Assembly (NCBI GenBank): GCA_016000085.1
Contig: JAECRT010000007.1
Location: forward strand, 1-44,970
Length of the DNA: 44,970 bases
Direction: 5' to 3'
Source: Sphingomonadaceae bacterium
GTDB taxonomy: Bacteria; Pseudomonadota; Alphaproteobacteria; Sphingomonadales; Sphingomonadaceae
Under the pieces are notes generated by a model that saw only the letters and a list, made by a program, of their open reading frames with translations, was not told the DNA's origin and did no database searches. Position numbers and translations under genes: made by a program. Of this stretch, positions 18,529-27,996 are shown piece after piece (position 1 is the stretch's first letter; each line of letters opens with the position of its first letter).

Positions 18529-19827
18529 GTGAGCCTGAGCCAGTCCCTTTCCCGTCTGCCATTCCTGTCGGGCGCCGTTCTTCGCCTGCTGTCGCGGCCC
18601 GTCCAGATCCTGTTGGCGATTGCGCTGGGCGTGGCGGCCGCGGGGCTGTTCGCGCAGATGGAAGGGGAACGCGGCGTGCCCCCGATCGCCAGTGGCGGCG
18701 ATTTCGAAGTGCGCGGCGTGAAGGTCGACGTGCTGGCCAAGGATGCCGACAGCGCCCGCTATGCCGGGTGGCGCATGGCCCAGCGACAGGCGTGGCGGAT
18801 GCTGTGGGCGCGGACCCATGGCGGCGGCGGTGCGCCTGCCCTGTCCGATTCGCAGATCGAGGCGATGGTGTCGGGCATCGAGGTGGAATATGAGCAGGCC
18901 GGGCCAACGCGCTATGTCGCGACGCTGGGCATATTGTTCGACCGGGCGCGCACCGGGCAATTGCTGGGCGTGTCGGGCAATGTGATGCGGTCGCCGCCGT
19001 TGCTGGTCATTCCGGTGCTGTGGGACGGCGGATCGGCAGTCTCCTATGAACGCACCAATGAATGGCAGAAGGCCTGGGCGCGGTATCGCACCGGCGACAG
19101 TGCGATCGATTATGTCCGCGTGGCGGGGTCGATTGCCGATCCCATCCTGCTGAACGCCGGGCAGACCGGGCGGCGCGGGCGGCTGTGGTGGCGCGTGCTG
19201 CTCGACCAATATGGTGCGGCCGATGTGGTGATCCCGATCGCCCGTCTCGACCGCGCCTATCCCGGTGGCCCGGTGACGGCGACCTTCACGGCCCGCTATG
19301 GCCCGGACAACAGCCTGATCGGCAGCTTTTCGCTGCGCGCGTCGAACGACAGCGGCATCGCACAGTTGATGGACCAGGGCGCGCGGCGGATCGACGAACT
19401 CTATATCCGCGCGCTCAATGACGGCCGCTTGCGGCCCGACCCTTCGCTCATCATCGAGGAGCCGGTCGATCCCGATGCATTGGCGATCGAGGACGCGGTG
19501 GAAATGCCGGTCGAGGCGGTCGACGTGAACACGGCCGCGACCACTGGCGCGAGCTTCTCGATCCAGTTCGATACGCCCGATGTCGGGTCGGTGACGCAGG
19601 GCGAATCGGCGGTCCGGGGGATTCCCGGCGTCCGGTCGGCCGCGACGCGCAGCCTGGCGCTGGGCGGAACATCGGTGATGCAGGTGAGCTTTGACGGGAC
19701 GATCGACATGCTGCGTGCCGGGTTGCAGGCGCGCGGCTACACGGTTGCGGCGTCGGGCACGACGTTGCGGATCACGCGGCGGCAGGCGACGCCTGCGCCG
19801 GCAGGAGCCGCCGCGCCCGTCCCATGA
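18529..19827 (+). CDS. DUF2066 domain protein with a C-terminal ferredoxin-like domain
   Basis: A 432-residue protein starting at GTG ([13 protein letters not shown]). A membrane segment or signal ([19 protein letters not shown]) is followed by a DUF2066-type region: [19 protein letters not shown], then [20 protein letters not shown] and [12 protein letters not shown]. From memory, the order purN-purM-DUF2066-hda also occurs in pseudomonads, which supports the family call. The last 80 residues ([38 protein letters not shown]) look like an HMA-type beta-alpha-beta fold with no metal-binding cysteines. Function unknown. It ends in a 4-bp overlap with hda. Confidence 0.72.
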   Translation: MSLSQSLSRLPFLSGAVLRLLSRPVQILLAIALGVAAAGLFAQMEGERGVPPIASGGDFEVRGVKVDVLAKDADSARYAGWRMAQRQAWRMLWARTHGGGGAPALSDSQIEAMVSGIEVEYEQAGPTRYVATLGILFDRARTGQLLGVSGNVMRSPPLLVIPVLWDGGSAVSYERTNEWQKAWARYRTGDSAIDYVRVAGSIADPILLNAGQTGRRGRLWWRVLLDQYGAADVVIPIARLDRAYPGGPVTATFTARYGPDNSLIGSFSLRASNDSGIAQLMDQGARRIDELYIRALNDGRLRPDPSLIIEEPVDPDALAIEDAVEMPVEAVDVNTAATTGASFSIQFDTPDVGSVTQGESAVRGIPGVRSAATRSLALGGTSVMQVSFDGTIDMLRAGLQARGYTVAASGTTLRITRRQATPAPAGAAAPVP

Positions 19828-20474
19828 GCCAGATCAGTCTGCCTTTCGAATGGCAAGGTAATGCGCGTGACGGCCATTTCCTGGTCAGTGACGCCAATCG
19901 CCTGGCAGTCGCGCATCTGGAGCGGTGGCGCGAGTGGCCGCTGTCGGTCAGCGTGCTGACCGGGCCGCCCTGTTCGGGTCGGTCGACGCTGGCGCGCCAT
20001 TTCGCGCGGATGAGCGGGGGCAGCGTCATCGACGATGCCCAGGGACAAGACGACCGGCCGGACGAACATGGACTGTTTCACGCCTGGAACGAGGCGCAGA
20101 CCCAGCGCCGCCCGCTGTTGATGATCGGCCATGCCGCGCCTGCAAGCTGGGCCGTGGCGTTACCCGACCTGCGATCGCGGCTCGCCGCTGCGCCGCATGT
20201 CGCCATATCCGAGCCGGACGAAGCGCTGGCCCGCGCCCTGATCGAACGGGCGTTCGATACCGCCGGGGCGGGTTATGCCGCCGATGTGCCCGACTGGCTG
20301 GTGCGCCGGATCGAGCGCAGCTATGGCGCGATTGCCGCGGTGACGCGTATGCTGGATCAGGCGGCACTGTCATCTGGTCGTAAGATTTCTGTCGCACTGG
20401 CGAAAGAGTGCCTGCATGCGGCAGGTTTTCTGCCTATAGTCCCGCCAGATCCTTCCACTGACCAGCGCGAGTAA
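19824..20474 (+). CDS. hda: DnaA regulatory inactivator Hda-like AAA+ protein
   Basis: A 216-residue DnaA-like protein lacking the DNA-binding domain. The N-terminal QISLPFEW resembles the clamp-binding peptide by which Hda docks on the DNA polymerase III sliding clamp. The P-loop reads LTGPPCSGRST, with Arg where most ATPases have Lys; from memory the E. coli Hda P-loop (GAGRS) also has Arg. A degenerate Walker B (SVIDDAQ) and a sensor region (LVRRIERSYGAIAAV) follow. With the clamp it stimulates ATP hydrolysis by DnaA and stops over-initiation. The start overlaps the DUF2066 stop (ATGA); ppk1 begins four bases after it. Confidence 0.88.
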   Translation: MSQISLPFEWQGNARDGHFLVSDANRLAVAHLERWREWPLSVSVLTGPPCSGRSTLARHFARMSGGSVIDDAQGQDDRPDEHGLFHAWNEAQTQRRPLLMIGHAAPASWAVALPDLRSRLAAAPHVAISEPDEALARALIERAFDTAGAGYAADVPDWLVRRIERSYGAIAAVTRMLDQAALSSGRKISVALAKECLHAAGFLPIVPPDPSTDQRE

Positions 20475-20477
20475 TCC

Positions 20478-22616
20478 GTGGCCGAAGCCGATCCTGCTGC
20501 TACCCTGTCGCCGTCGAGCGACCGCTACTTCAACCGGGAGCTGTCCTGGCTGGCGTTCAACCAGCGGGTGTTGGAAGAGGCGATGAACCGCGCCCATCCG
20601 CTGCTGGAGCGGTTGCGGTTCCTGTCCATATCCGGGGCCAATCTGGACGAATTCTTCTCCGTCCGGGTGGCGGGCCTGAAGGGCCAGCAGTTGCAGGATG
20701 TCGATATGCGATCCGCCGACGGGTTGACCGCCGGTCAGCAGTTGGCGGGCATCGCCGAGGAAACCGCGCGGTTGATGCAGGCGCAGCAGAAGGTCTGGGG
20801 CCTGCTGCATGGCGAATTGGGGGATGTGGGGATCGACGTGATCGGCCCGGCCAGCCCGATGGACCCTTTAAGCGAAGCATGGCTGCGCGAGCATTTCCTG
20901 ACGCAGATATTCCCGATATTGACCCCGCAGGCGCTCGATCCGGCGCATCCCTTTCCTTTCATCCCCAATCAGGGGCTGTCGATCGTCTTCGATTTGCAAC
21001 GCCTGTCCGACCGGCAGCCGATTCGCGAACTGGTGATGATTCCGGCGTCGCTTGCCCGGTTCGTGCGGATTCCCGGCGAAACCGCGCGCTACATGGCGCT
21101 GGAGGCGGTGGTGCGCCGCTTTTCCGCTGATCTTTTCCCCGGTTATCAGGTCCGCAACAGCGGCGTGTTCCGCATCATTCGCGACAGCGACATCGAAATC
21201 GAGGAAGAGGCGGAGGATCTGGTCCGCCATTTCCGCAGCGCCATCAAGCGCCGCCGCCGGGGCCGGGTCATCCGCATGGAAATCGAGGAGCGCATTCCCG
21301 AACCGGTCGAGGAAATGTTGCAGGACATGATCCAGGGGCATGAGGCGATCATCGCCGAGGTCGAGGGTTTCGTCGGCATTGGCGACCTGTCCGGCCTGGT
21401 CGACGAAGATCGGCCTGACCTGAAGTTCGAACCCTATGCGCCGCGCTTTCCCGAACGTATCCGCGAATATGGCGGCGACTGTTTTGCGGCGATCCGGGCG
21501 AAGGACATTGTCGTCCACCATCCCTATGAGGCGTTCGACGTCGTCGTATCCTTCCTGAAGCAGGCGGCGATCGACCCCGATGTGGTGGCGATCAAGCAGA
21601 CGCTGTATCGCGCGGGCAAGCAGTCCGCGATCATCCGGGCGCTGATCGACGCGGCGGAGGCGGGCAAGTCGGTGACGGCGGTGGTCGAACTCAAGGCGCG
21701 GTTCGACGAGGAACAGAATATCCTGTGGGCCGACGCGCTGGAGCGGGCCGGGGTACAGGTGGTCTATGGCTTCATCGATTGGAAGACCCACGCCAAGATT
21801 TCGATGGTCATTCGCCGGGAGGGTGGGCAGTTCCGCAGCTACTGCCATTTCGGCACCGGTAACTATCATCCGATCACCGCGCGCATCTATACGGACCTGA
21901 GCTTCTTCACCGCCGATCCGGCCTATAGCCGCGACGCTGCCGCGCTGTTCAACTATATCACCGGCTATGTCGAACCCCAGAGCCTGGAAAAGCTGGTCAT
22001 GTCGCCGCGCGACCTGCGCGATACGCTGTGCCGTTATATCGACGCGGAAATCGACCATGTGCGTGCCGGACGGCCCGGCAGCATCTGGGCGAAGATGAAC
22101 TCGCTGGTCGATCCCGCGATCATCGAGAAACTTTATGCGGCGAGCAATGCGGGCGTGCAGATCGACCTGATCGTGCGCGGCATATGCTGCCTGCGTCCCG
22201 GCGTGCCGGGCATGTCGGAAAATATCCGGGTCAAATCGGTCGTGGGCCGCTTTCTGGAACATAGCCGTATCGCCGTGTTCGGCAACGGCAATGCCCTGCC
22301 CAACAATGGCGCGAAGGTGTTCATCAGTTCGGCCGACTGGATGCAGCGCAATTTCGACCGCCGCGTCGAATTTCTGGCCCCGGTCGAAAATCCCACGGTC
22401 CATGACCAGATATTGGATCAGGTAATGGTGGCCAACCTGATCGACACCGAACAAAGCTGGGTATTGGACAGCCACGGCCATTATGCGCGGCTGGAACCGG
22501 GCGACAAGCCGTTCAACCTGCACCGCTATTTCATGACCAATCCGTCGCTGTCCGGGCGCGGCGCGGCGCTGGACAACGAGGCGGTGCCCACGCTCCGTCT
22601 GCGCGGACGGGTATAG
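20478..22616 (+). CDS. ppk1: Polyphosphate kinase 1
   Basis: A 712-residue PPK1 that reversibly adds ATP gamma-phosphate to polyphosphate. It starts at GTG. The N domain has RYFNRELSWLAFNQRVLEEA and LRFLSISGANLDEFFSVRV. The catalytic part has VVAIKQTLYRAGKQSAIIRA, VTAVVELKARFDEEQNILWA and YCHFGTGNYHPITARIYTDL (His near 457 is the candidate phosphohistidine), then HSRIAVFGNG and SSADWMQRNFDRRVEFLAP. The length is typical. ppx starts 6 bp after the stop, so synthesis and breakdown of polyphosphate share one transcript. Confidence 0.96.
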   Translation: MAEADPAATLSPSSDRYFNRELSWLAFNQRVLEEAMNRAHPLLERLRFLSISGANLDEFFSVRVAGLKGQQLQDVDMRSADGLTAGQQLAGIAEETARLMQAQQKVWGLLHGELGDVGIDVIGPASPMDPLSEAWLREHFLTQIFPILTPQALDPAHPFPFIPNQGLSIVFDLQRLSDRQPIRELVMIPASLARFVRIPGETARYMALEAVVRRFSADLFPGYQVRNSGVFRIIRDSDIEIEEEAEDLVRHFRSAIKRRRRGRVIRMEIEERIPEPVEEMLQDMIQGHEAIIAEVEGFVGIGDLSGLVDEDRPDLKFEPYAPRFPERIREYGGDCFAAIRAKDIVVHHPYEAFDVVVSFLKQAAIDPDVVAIKQTLYRAGKQSAIIRALIDAAEAGKSVTAVVELKARFDEEQNILWADALERAGVQVVYGFIDWKTHAKISMVIRREGGQFRSYCHFGTGNYHPITARIYTDLSFFTADPAYSRDAAALFNYITGYVEPQSLEKLVMSPRDLRDTLCRYIDAEIDHVRAGRPGSIWAKMNSLVDPAIIEKLYAASNAGVQIDLIVRGICCLRPGVPGMSENIRVKSVVGRFLEHSRIAVFGNGNALPNNGAKVFISSADWMQRNFDRRVEFLAPVENPTVHDQILDQVMVANLIDTEQSWVLDSHGHYARLEPGDKPFNLHRYFMTNPSLSGRGAALDNEAVPTLRLRGRV

Positions 22617-22621
22617 GGCGC

Positions 22622-24136
22622 GTGAATTCGATGCTCAGCCGGGTGCGCGAAGCGGCCCGAACCATGGCGACATCGCCCGAACCGGCGACGGCGCGCACGG
22701 CGATTATCGACATTGGGTCCAACAGCGTGCGCCTCGTCATTTATGACGGGCCGCGCCGTATCCCCTTCGTCCTGTTCAATGAAAAGGTGATGGCGGGGCT
22801 GGGCGCGTCGCTGGCCAAGACCGGGCGAATCGAACCGGAAGCGATGGATCGGGGGCTGAAGGCGATTGCCCGCTTCGCCCTGTTGTGCCGGGAAATGAAG
22901 GTCGCCGAGGTGCGCTGCGTCGCCACCGCCGCCGTGCGGGACGCCACCAACGGGCCGGATTTCATTGCGCACGCTGCCGCAATGGGCCTGACCGTCGAGC
23001 TGTTGACCGGCGCGCAGGAAGCGATCGGCGCGGCGCTGGGCGTGCTGTCGGGCATACCGGGCGCGGACGGGATCGTGGGCGATCTAGGCGGCGGAAGCCT
23101 GGAGCTGGCGCGGATTCGCGGCGGTCGGGTGGAACAGATCATATCCTTGCCGCTGGGCGTGCTGCGCTTGCCGCAGATCCGGGCCAAAGGGCCACGGATG
23201 CTGGAGCGCCAAGTTGGCAAGATGATGGAAAATGCGGGATGGCGACCCGAACCGGGCCTGCCCTTCTACCTTGTGGGTGGATCGTGGCGCGCTCTGGCGC
23301 GGTTCGACATGCAGCTGACCCATTTCCCGCTGCCGGTCGTCCATCAATATGACATGGCCGCTTCGCGCGCCGAACAATTGACCCGCATCGTGTCCCATGT
23401 CGATCGTGCGCGGCTGAAGGAAATTCCCGCGATCAGCGGGTCGCGCGTGCCCACGCTGCCGGGCGCCGCCGCGCTGCTGTCGGTCATGGTGCGCCAGTTG
23501 CAGTCGAGTCGCCTGATCGTGTCGGCCTATGGTCTGCGCGAAGGGTTGCTCTACGAAGATCTGCCGGAGGATATTCGCAGCCATGATCCGTTGCTGGTCG
23601 CGTGCGAGGCCGAAGGGGAATCGCAGTCGCGCTTCCGGGGCCATGGCGACCGGATAGACCGCTGGATCGCGCCCCTGTTCCCACAAGACGATGGCGCGTC
23701 ACGGCGTATTCGCCGCGCCGCTTGCCTGCTGGCCGATGTCGGCTGGCGCGCCAATCCCGATTTCCGGGCCGAGCGCGGCGTGGAGATCGCGCTGCACAGC
23801 AATTGGGTGGGTATCACCGCAGCGGAACGGGCGATGCTGGCGCAGGCGCTGCACAGCAATTTCGGCGGTGGCAGCGGCACGCCGATCGGCCTCGATCGGA
23901 TCGCTCAGCCTGCCGCGCTGCACAGCGCGATGTTGTGGGGATTGGCGATTCGCCTGGCCCAGCGGCTGTCGGGCGGGGTCGAAGGGCCGCTGGCCCTGTC
24001 GCGGCTGGTGCGGGATGATGACATGCTGACGCTGCATCTGAACGCCGACGAAGCGGCCCTGTTCGGTGAAGCGGTCGAGCGTCGGTTGCGCAACCTGGCG
24101 CAGGCCATGGGCATCCGTTACCGCCTGCTCAGTTGA
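22622..24136 (+). CDS. ppx: Exopolyphosphatase / Ppx-GppA family phosphatase
   Basis: A 504-residue ASKHA-fold phosphatase. It starts at GTG; an internal ATG 14 codons later is an alternative. Motifs are AIIDIGSNSVRLVIYDG near residue 30, CVATAAVRDATNGPDF, and the second phosphate loop IVGDLGGGSLELARIRGGR. A C-terminal HD-like helical region follows. It removes terminal phosphate from polyphosphate and may also act on pppGpp. It lies 6 bp after ppk1, so the two are probably co-expressed. Confidence 0.92.
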   Translation: MNSMLSRVREAARTMATSPEPATARTAIIDIGSNSVRLVIYDGPRRIPFVLFNEKVMAGLGASLAKTGRIEPEAMDRGLKAIARFALLCREMKVAEVRCVATAAVRDATNGPDFIAHAAAMGLTVELLTGAQEAIGAALGVLSGIPGADGIVGDLGGGSLELARIRGGRVEQIISLPLGVLRLPQIRAKGPRMLERQVGKMMENAGWRPEPGLPFYLVGGSWRALARFDMQLTHFPLPVVHQYDMAASRAEQLTRIVSHVDRARLKEIPAISGSRVPTLPGAAALLSVMVRQLQSSRLIVSAYGLREGLLYEDLPEDIRSHDPLLVACEAEGESQSRFRGHGDRIDRWIAPLFPQDDGASRRIRRAACLLADVGWRANPDFRAERGVEIALHSNWVGITAAERAMLAQALHSNFGGGSGTPIGLDRIAQPAALHSAMLWGLAIRLAQRLSGGVEGPLALSRLVRDDDMLTLHLNADEAALFGEAVERRLRNLAQAMGIRYRLLS

Positions 24137-24197
24137 CTGTGCCGGATGCGCGCGGGACCATCTTTCCCCGTCGCGTAAATCCCGGTAAGGCCCGGCG

Positions 24198-24869
24198 ATG
24201 ACAACTGCTCCCGCGCCGATCAGCCGCTCGCTTTTCCTTTTTTCGATCTTCTATGGCGGCATGGTCTGCATTGCAGGGGTGCTGGGTAACAAGCAGGTCA
24301 CGCTGGGGCCGATATCGGATCTTGGTCCGGCCGTCGGACTGGGGCCGCTGGCGGTGGAAGCGGGCATCTTTGCCTTCCTGCTGCTGGTGACGATTTCCAG
24401 CGCGGTGGCGGAACTGCATGGCCGCACCGTGGCCACCCGGCTGGTCCAGTTCGGCTTCCTGCCGCTGATCGCCTCCATCGGGCTGTCGATCGTCGTACTG
24501 TCGGTGCCCGCCGCAGGGGACATGGACCCAGCCCGCGTCGATGCCTTTGCGATGATGATGGGCGGCACGCCGCGCATCTGGCTGGGCGGGATCATCGCCT
24601 ATGGCATTTCGCAAACGCTCAACGTCACGCTGTTCGCGATGCTCAAGGGGCGGGAAGGCAGCCGGATGCTGTGGCTGCGCGCGGCGGCGGCGAGTATATT
24701 GTCGCAGATCGTCGATACGCTGCTGTTCGTGACCATCGCCTTTTACGGGGTGTTTCCGATCGGCGAGCTGTTGCTGGGGCAGATGTTGGCCAAGGTCGTG
24801 CTGTCGGCGCTTCTCGTGCCGCCGGTCATCTATATGCTGGTGGCGCTGGGCCGACGGCTGGATCGGTAA
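24198..24869 (+). CDS. Queuosine precursor transporter (YhhQ/VUT family)
   Basis: A 223-residue membrane protein with about six hydrophobic segments, starting LFLFSIFYGGMVCIAGVLGN. The family signature is visible in the centre and C-terminal half: AYGISQTLNVTLFAMLK, ASILSQIVDTLLFVTIAFY and LLLGQMLAKVVLSALLVPP. Members import queuosine precursors (preQ0/preQ1). No queuosine synthesis genes are nearby, which fits a salvage role. It lies 60 bp after ppx; no preQ1 riboswitch is evident in that gap. Confidence 0.85.
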   Translation: MTTAPAPISRSLFLFSIFYGGMVCIAGVLGNKQVTLGPISDLGPAVGLGPLAVEAGIFAFLLLVTISSAVAELHGRTVATRLVQFGFLPLIASIGLSIVVLSVPAAGDMDPARVDAFAMMMGGTPRIWLGGIIAYGISQTLNVTLFAMLKGREGSRMLWLRAAAASILSQIVDTLLFVTIAFYGVFPIGELLLGQMLAKVVLSALLVPPVIYMLVALGRRLDR

Positions 24870-24906
24870 CTTGCGATAACCACCATATGGCCTTATGCGC
24901 CCGCGC

Positions 24907-25812
24907 ATGACCAGCACGCATGATCCTGTCCCGGCGCTTCTCGCCAAGGCCGAAACCCTTGTCGAGGCGCTGCCCTATATGCAGCGTTATGCGGGCAAGA
25001 CCTTTGTCGTGAAATATGGCGGCCATGCCATGGGCGACCCGGAACTGGCGCGCGATTTTGCCGAGGACGTAGTCCTGATGAAGGCGGTCGGCATCAATGT
25101 CATCGTCGTGCATGGTGGCGGGCCGCAGATCGGCGCGATGCTCAAGAAGCTGGGCGTCGAATCGCAGTTTATCGGCGGGTTGCGCGTCACCGACGCCGAA
25201 ACCGCCAAGATCGCCGAAATGGTTCTGGCCGGGTCGATCAACAAGGAAATCGTTGGCTGGATCGCGGGCGCGGGCGGGCGCGCGGTCGGCATATCCGGCA
25301 AGGATGGCGGCCTGGTCCTTTGCGAAAAGGTGTTGGGCAAGCGCGAGGCGGACCCCAATTCGGGGATCGAGCGCAATGTCGACCTGGGCTTTGTCGGCGA
25401 TCCGGTGAAGATCGATCGCTCCATCCTCGACACGCTGTCGAAGGACGGGATCATCCCGGTGGTCGCCCCGGTGGGCATGGGCACGGATGGCCACACCTAT
25501 AATGTTAACGCCGACACGATGGCGGGCGCGATCGCAGCGGAATTGGGCGCGTCGCGCTTCTTCCTGCTGACCGATGTGGCGGGGGTGCTGGACAAGCAGA
25601 AGAATCTGCTGACCGACCTCAATCCCGCGGCAATTGCCGTGTTGCAGGGCGACGGGACGATCAGTGGGGGCATGATCCCGAAGCTGGAAACCTGCGTCAA
25701 GGCGGTCGAGGGCGGGGTGGACGCCGCCGTCATCCTCGACGGGCGAGTGCCCCATGCGATGCTGCTGGAAATCTTTACCGATCGGGGTGCGGGCACGCTG
25801 ATCCGCAAATAA
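24907..25812 (+). CDS. argB: Acetylglutamate kinase
   Basis: A 301-residue amino-acid kinase, second enzyme of arginine synthesis. Motifs are [39 protein letters not shown], the substrate segment [17 protein letters not shown] and the nucleotide segment [17 protein letters not shown]. The N-terminal extension ([20 protein letters not shown]) is usual in arginine-inhibited forms, so feedback control is likely. Start MTSTHD at 24907 is preferred; an ATG four codons earlier (24895) is possible. Its stop directly abuts that of the convergent GNAT gene. Confidence 0.95.
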   Translation: MTSTHDPVPALLAKAETLVEALPYMQRYAGKTFVVKYGGHAMGDPELARDFAEDVVLMKAVGINVIVVHGGGPQIGAMLKKLGVESQFIGGLRVTDAETAKIAEMVLAGSINKEIVGWIAGAGGRAVGISGKDGGLVLCEKVLGKREADPNSGIERNVDLGFVGDPVKIDRSILDTLSKDGIIPVVAPVGMGTDGHTYNVNADTMAGAIAAELGASRFFLLTDVAGVLDKQKNLLTDLNPAAIAVLQGDGTISGGMIPKLETCVKAVEGGVDAAVILDGRVPHAMLLEIFTDRGAGTLIRK

Positions 25813-25822
25813 TCAGCGGATC
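25800..25822. terminator. Hairpin holding both stop codons of argB and the GNAT gene
   Basis: GATCCGC (25800-25806) pairs with GCGGATC (25816-25822). The 9-base loop AAATAATCA contains the argB TAA and, on the other strand, the TGA of the GNAT gene. It is symmetric and could end both convergent transcripts. Confidence 0.55.
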
Positions 25823-26334
25823 AGTATCTGGGGGTTGGCCCAGTGGATGCGCTTTTCGGGCAGGGTGCGCCCGTCCGGGCCGGGCTTGTCCCAATCCTCG
25901 ACCTCCACACCGCCGCGCGCCGCATAAAAGCCCCGCGCGGCGTGATTGTCGGCATAGCACCACAGGAAGAGGCCAAGGTCGGGCCAGCCATCCAGCGCCC
26001 ATGTCGCGGCCTGGGCGAGGAGGGCTGTGCCGATGCCGCTGCCTTTGGCGGCGGGCAGGGCGTGGAGATTGTCGACCAGCGTGCCCCAGCGGGCGTCCGC
26101 GCCGCCGATGACGCAGACAAAGCCCATGGCCTGCCCGTTGGCCTGTGCGATGATGATTCGCTGGCCCGGCTGGGGGTCGGCGAACCGCGCGGTCCAGGTC
26201 GCGAGCCGTTCGGCCTCTATTGCGCCCGCGAGATAGGCCGGGTCCATGATATGGGCATAGGCGATGCGCCAGCTTGCCACATGCATGGCGGCAATGAGCG
26301 GGGCATCGGCGGGTGTGGCGTCACGAAAGTCCAT
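25813..26334 (-). CDS. GNAT family N-acetyltransferase
   Basis: A 173-residue acetyltransferase. It begins MDFRDATPADAPLIAAMHVA, the usual GNAT first strand and helix. The acetyl-CoA site is LPAAKGSGIGTALLAQAATW (Q/RxxGxG/A-like) near residue 95, followed by LFLWCYADNHAARGFYAARG. The substrate is unknown. An in-frame ATG 18 codons upstream adds residues that do not fit the family. Convergent with argB and divergent from yggT. Confidence 0.88.
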   Translation of the reverse strand: MDFRDATPADAPLIAAMHVASWRIAYAHIMDPAYLAGAIEAERLATWTARFADPQPGQRIIIAQANGQAMGFVCVIGGADARWGTLVDNLHALPAAKGSGIGTALLAQAATWALDGWPDLGLFLWCYADNHAARGFYAARGGVEVEDWDKPGPDGRTLPEKRIHWANPQILIR

Positions 26335-26474
26335 GAAACGGCTATAGCGCGTTTGGCGATTTTGTCCTGTCGTTGGTGGAATAAGCATGGCCCGGTGCTT
26401 GTGGCGGGGTGGCCCCCTCGGCTAGGAGGCTATTCTGAAAACTGCGGCAGCGCATCATTGGAAGGCCGACTAGC

Positions 26475-26789
26475 TTGTTCGAATTGCTCAATGCCCTGAA
26501 CGGCATCGTCTATATCGTGCTGGAAGCGATATGGTGGATCATCATCATTCAGGCGGTGCTCAGCTGGTTGATCGCGTTCAACGTCATCAACACATCCAAC
26601 GAATATGTCCGCAACGGCCTGTATGCGCTCGATCGCATGACCGAGCCGCTGTACCGGCCGGTGCGCAAGTTCATGCCGGACCTGGGCGCGCTCGACCTGT
26701 CGCCCATGGTGGTGCTGCTGGCGGTCATCATCCTGCAAGGCCCGATCCGCGAAAACCTGTTTGGCGCATTGATGCGCGCGGCCGCCTGA
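26475..26789 (+). CDS. yggT: YggT family membrane protein
   Basis: A 104-residue membrane protein with two hydrophobic regions, starting at TTG with GGAAGG ten bases upstream. Conserved YggT features are ILVLEAIWWIIIIQAVLSW-like helix 1, the loop LDRMTEPLYRPVRKFMP and the second helix LSPMVVLLAVIILQGPI. Family members have been linked to osmotic stress and membrane organisation, but the role is not settled. First gene of the chain yggT-yggU-folD-SnoaL-like-marC. Confidence 0.87.
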   Translation: MFELLNALNGIVYIVLEAIWWIIIIQAVLSWLIAFNVINTSNEYVRNGLYALDRMTEPLYRPVRKFMPDLGALDLSPMVVLLAVIILQGPIRENLFGALMRAAA

Positions 26790-27106
26790 TCGCTGTCTGG
26801 ACGCAGGCGGGCAACGACCTGTTGCTGGGCGTTCGGCTGACGCCCGGCGCCGCGAAGGAGCAGGTCGGCGGCTTGTGGACCGACGAGAAAGGTCTGGGCT
26901 GGCTGTGCGCCCGCGTTCGCGCCGTGCCGGAAAAGGGGCGGGCGAACGATGCGCTTATCGCCCTGCTGGCGAAACGGCTGGATTGCGCGAAAAGCGCGAT
27001 TTCGCTGGAATCGGGGGACAGCAACCGGCTAAAGCGGCTGCGTATCCGCGACGGCGCGCAGGACCGTTTCGTCGCCACCATAGAAGCATGGGTTGACCTA
27101 TCATGA
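26786..27106 (+). CDS. yggU: DUF167 / YggU family protein, probable CTG start
   Basis: A small soluble protein of the DUF167 family, with [17 protein letters not shown], then [20 protein letters not shown] and [16 protein letters not shown] matching the family core. No ATG, GTG or upstream TTG gives the expected length. A CTG at 26786 overlaps the yggT TGA (CTGA) in the right frame and gives 106 residues; a TTG at 26822 would cut into the first strand. The function is unknown. It ends in an ATGA overlap with folD. The coding call is sure; the start is inferred. Confidence 0.8.
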   Translation: MIAVWTQAGNDLLLGVRLTPGAAKEQVGGLWTDEKGLGWLCARVRAVPEKGRANDALIALLAKRLDCAKSAISLESGDSNRLKRLRIRDGAQDRFVATIEAWVDLS

Positions 27107-27996
27107 CCATCGGCAAGATCATCGACGGCAAGGCTTTCGCAGCCACTTTGCGCGACAAGGTGGGGGAAGGCGTTGCCGCCTTCACCGCGCAGACGGGTCG
27201 CAAGCCCGGTCTGGCCGTGGTGCTGGTGGGCGAAGATCCGGCCAGCGCCGTCTATGTCCGCAACAAGGGCAAGATGACGGTCGCGGCGGGCATGGAAAGC
27301 CTGGAGTTCAAGCGCCCGGTCAGCATCGGCGCGGATGATCTGCTCGACCTGATCGAGGAACTGAACCATGACGAGCGAGTCGATGGCATCCTCGTCCAGT
27401 TGCCGTTGCCTGCGCATATCGACGAGGCCGCCGTCATCGCTGCGATCGACCCGGCCAAGGATGTGGATGGCTTTCATGTCGTCAATTCCGGCCGTCTCGC
27501 CACGGGGCAGGATGCGCTGGTGCCCTGCACGCCGCTGGGCTGCATCATGCTGTTGAAGGACGAACTGGGCGATCTGAGCGGGCTGGAAGCGGTGGTAGTG
27601 GGGCGATCCAACATCGTGGGCAAGCCGATGGCGCAGCTGCTGCTGGCCGAAAGCTGCACCGTGACGATCGCGCACAGCCGCACCCGTGACCTGGCGAGCG
27701 TCGTTCACCGCGCCGACATCGTGGTCGCCGCCGTGGGGCGGGCGGAAATGGTCAAGGGCGAATGGATCAAGCCCGGTGCGACCGTGATCGACGTGGGCAT
27801 CAACCGCATTGCCGATACCGAAGATGGCAAGAGCCGCATCGTGGGCGATGTCGCCACGGCCGAGGCGCTGGCCCATGTCCGCGCGATTACTCCAGTACCC
27901 GGCGGCGTCGGGCCGATGACGATCGCGGTGCTGCTGCGCAATACGCTGGTGGCGGCCCATGCCCGCGCGGGGCTGGGCAAGCCGGAGGGGTTGTGA
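27103..27996 (+). CDS. folD: Bifunctional methylene-THF dehydrogenase / methenyl-THF cyclohydrolase
   Basis: A 297-residue FolD that interconverts 5,10-methylene-, methenyl- and 10-formyl-THF with NADP. The active-site segment [11 protein letters not shown] holds the expected Tyr and Lys; [16 protein letters not shown] and [13 protein letters not shown] follow. The cofactor part has [20 protein letters not shown] and [20 protein letters not shown]. Its product feeds purN, which is elsewhere in this window. It overlaps yggU by 4 bp (ATGA) and the next gene by 4 bp (GTGA). Confidence 0.97.
   Translation: MTIGKIIDGKAFAATLRDKVGEGVAAFTAQTGRKPGLAVVLVGEDPASAVYVRNKGKMTVAAGMESLEFKRPVSIGADDLLDLIEELNHDERVDGILVQLPLPAHIDEAAVIAAIDPAKDVDGFHVVNSGRLATGQDALVPCTPLGCIMLLKDELGDLSGLEAVVVGRSNIVGKPMAQLLLAESCTVTIAHSRTRDLASVVHRADIVVAAVGRAEMVKGEWIKPGATVIDVGINRIADTEDGKSRIVGDVATAEALAHVRAITPVPGGVGPMTIAVLLRNTLVAAHARAGLGKPEGL

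Noticed and set aside
17168-18532. 454-residue open frame with SLSKPCS and FDKLRANG near its start
   Set aside because: Those peptides are the usual mistranslation of the REP-like repeat at 17225-17301, and the rest is antisense to purM.
19950-19990. Arg in place of Lys in the Hda P-loop
   Set aside because: From memory E. coli Hda also has Arg here (GAGRS), so this looks normal for the family.
20868-22523. 551-residue open frame opposite ppk1
   Set aside because: Antisense shadow of a conserved enzyme.
24136-24198. Possible preQ1 riboswitch before the queuosine precursor transporter
   Set aside because: The gap is only about 60 bp and shows none of the A-rich tail or C-rich loop of preQ1-I or the extended fold of preQ1-II.
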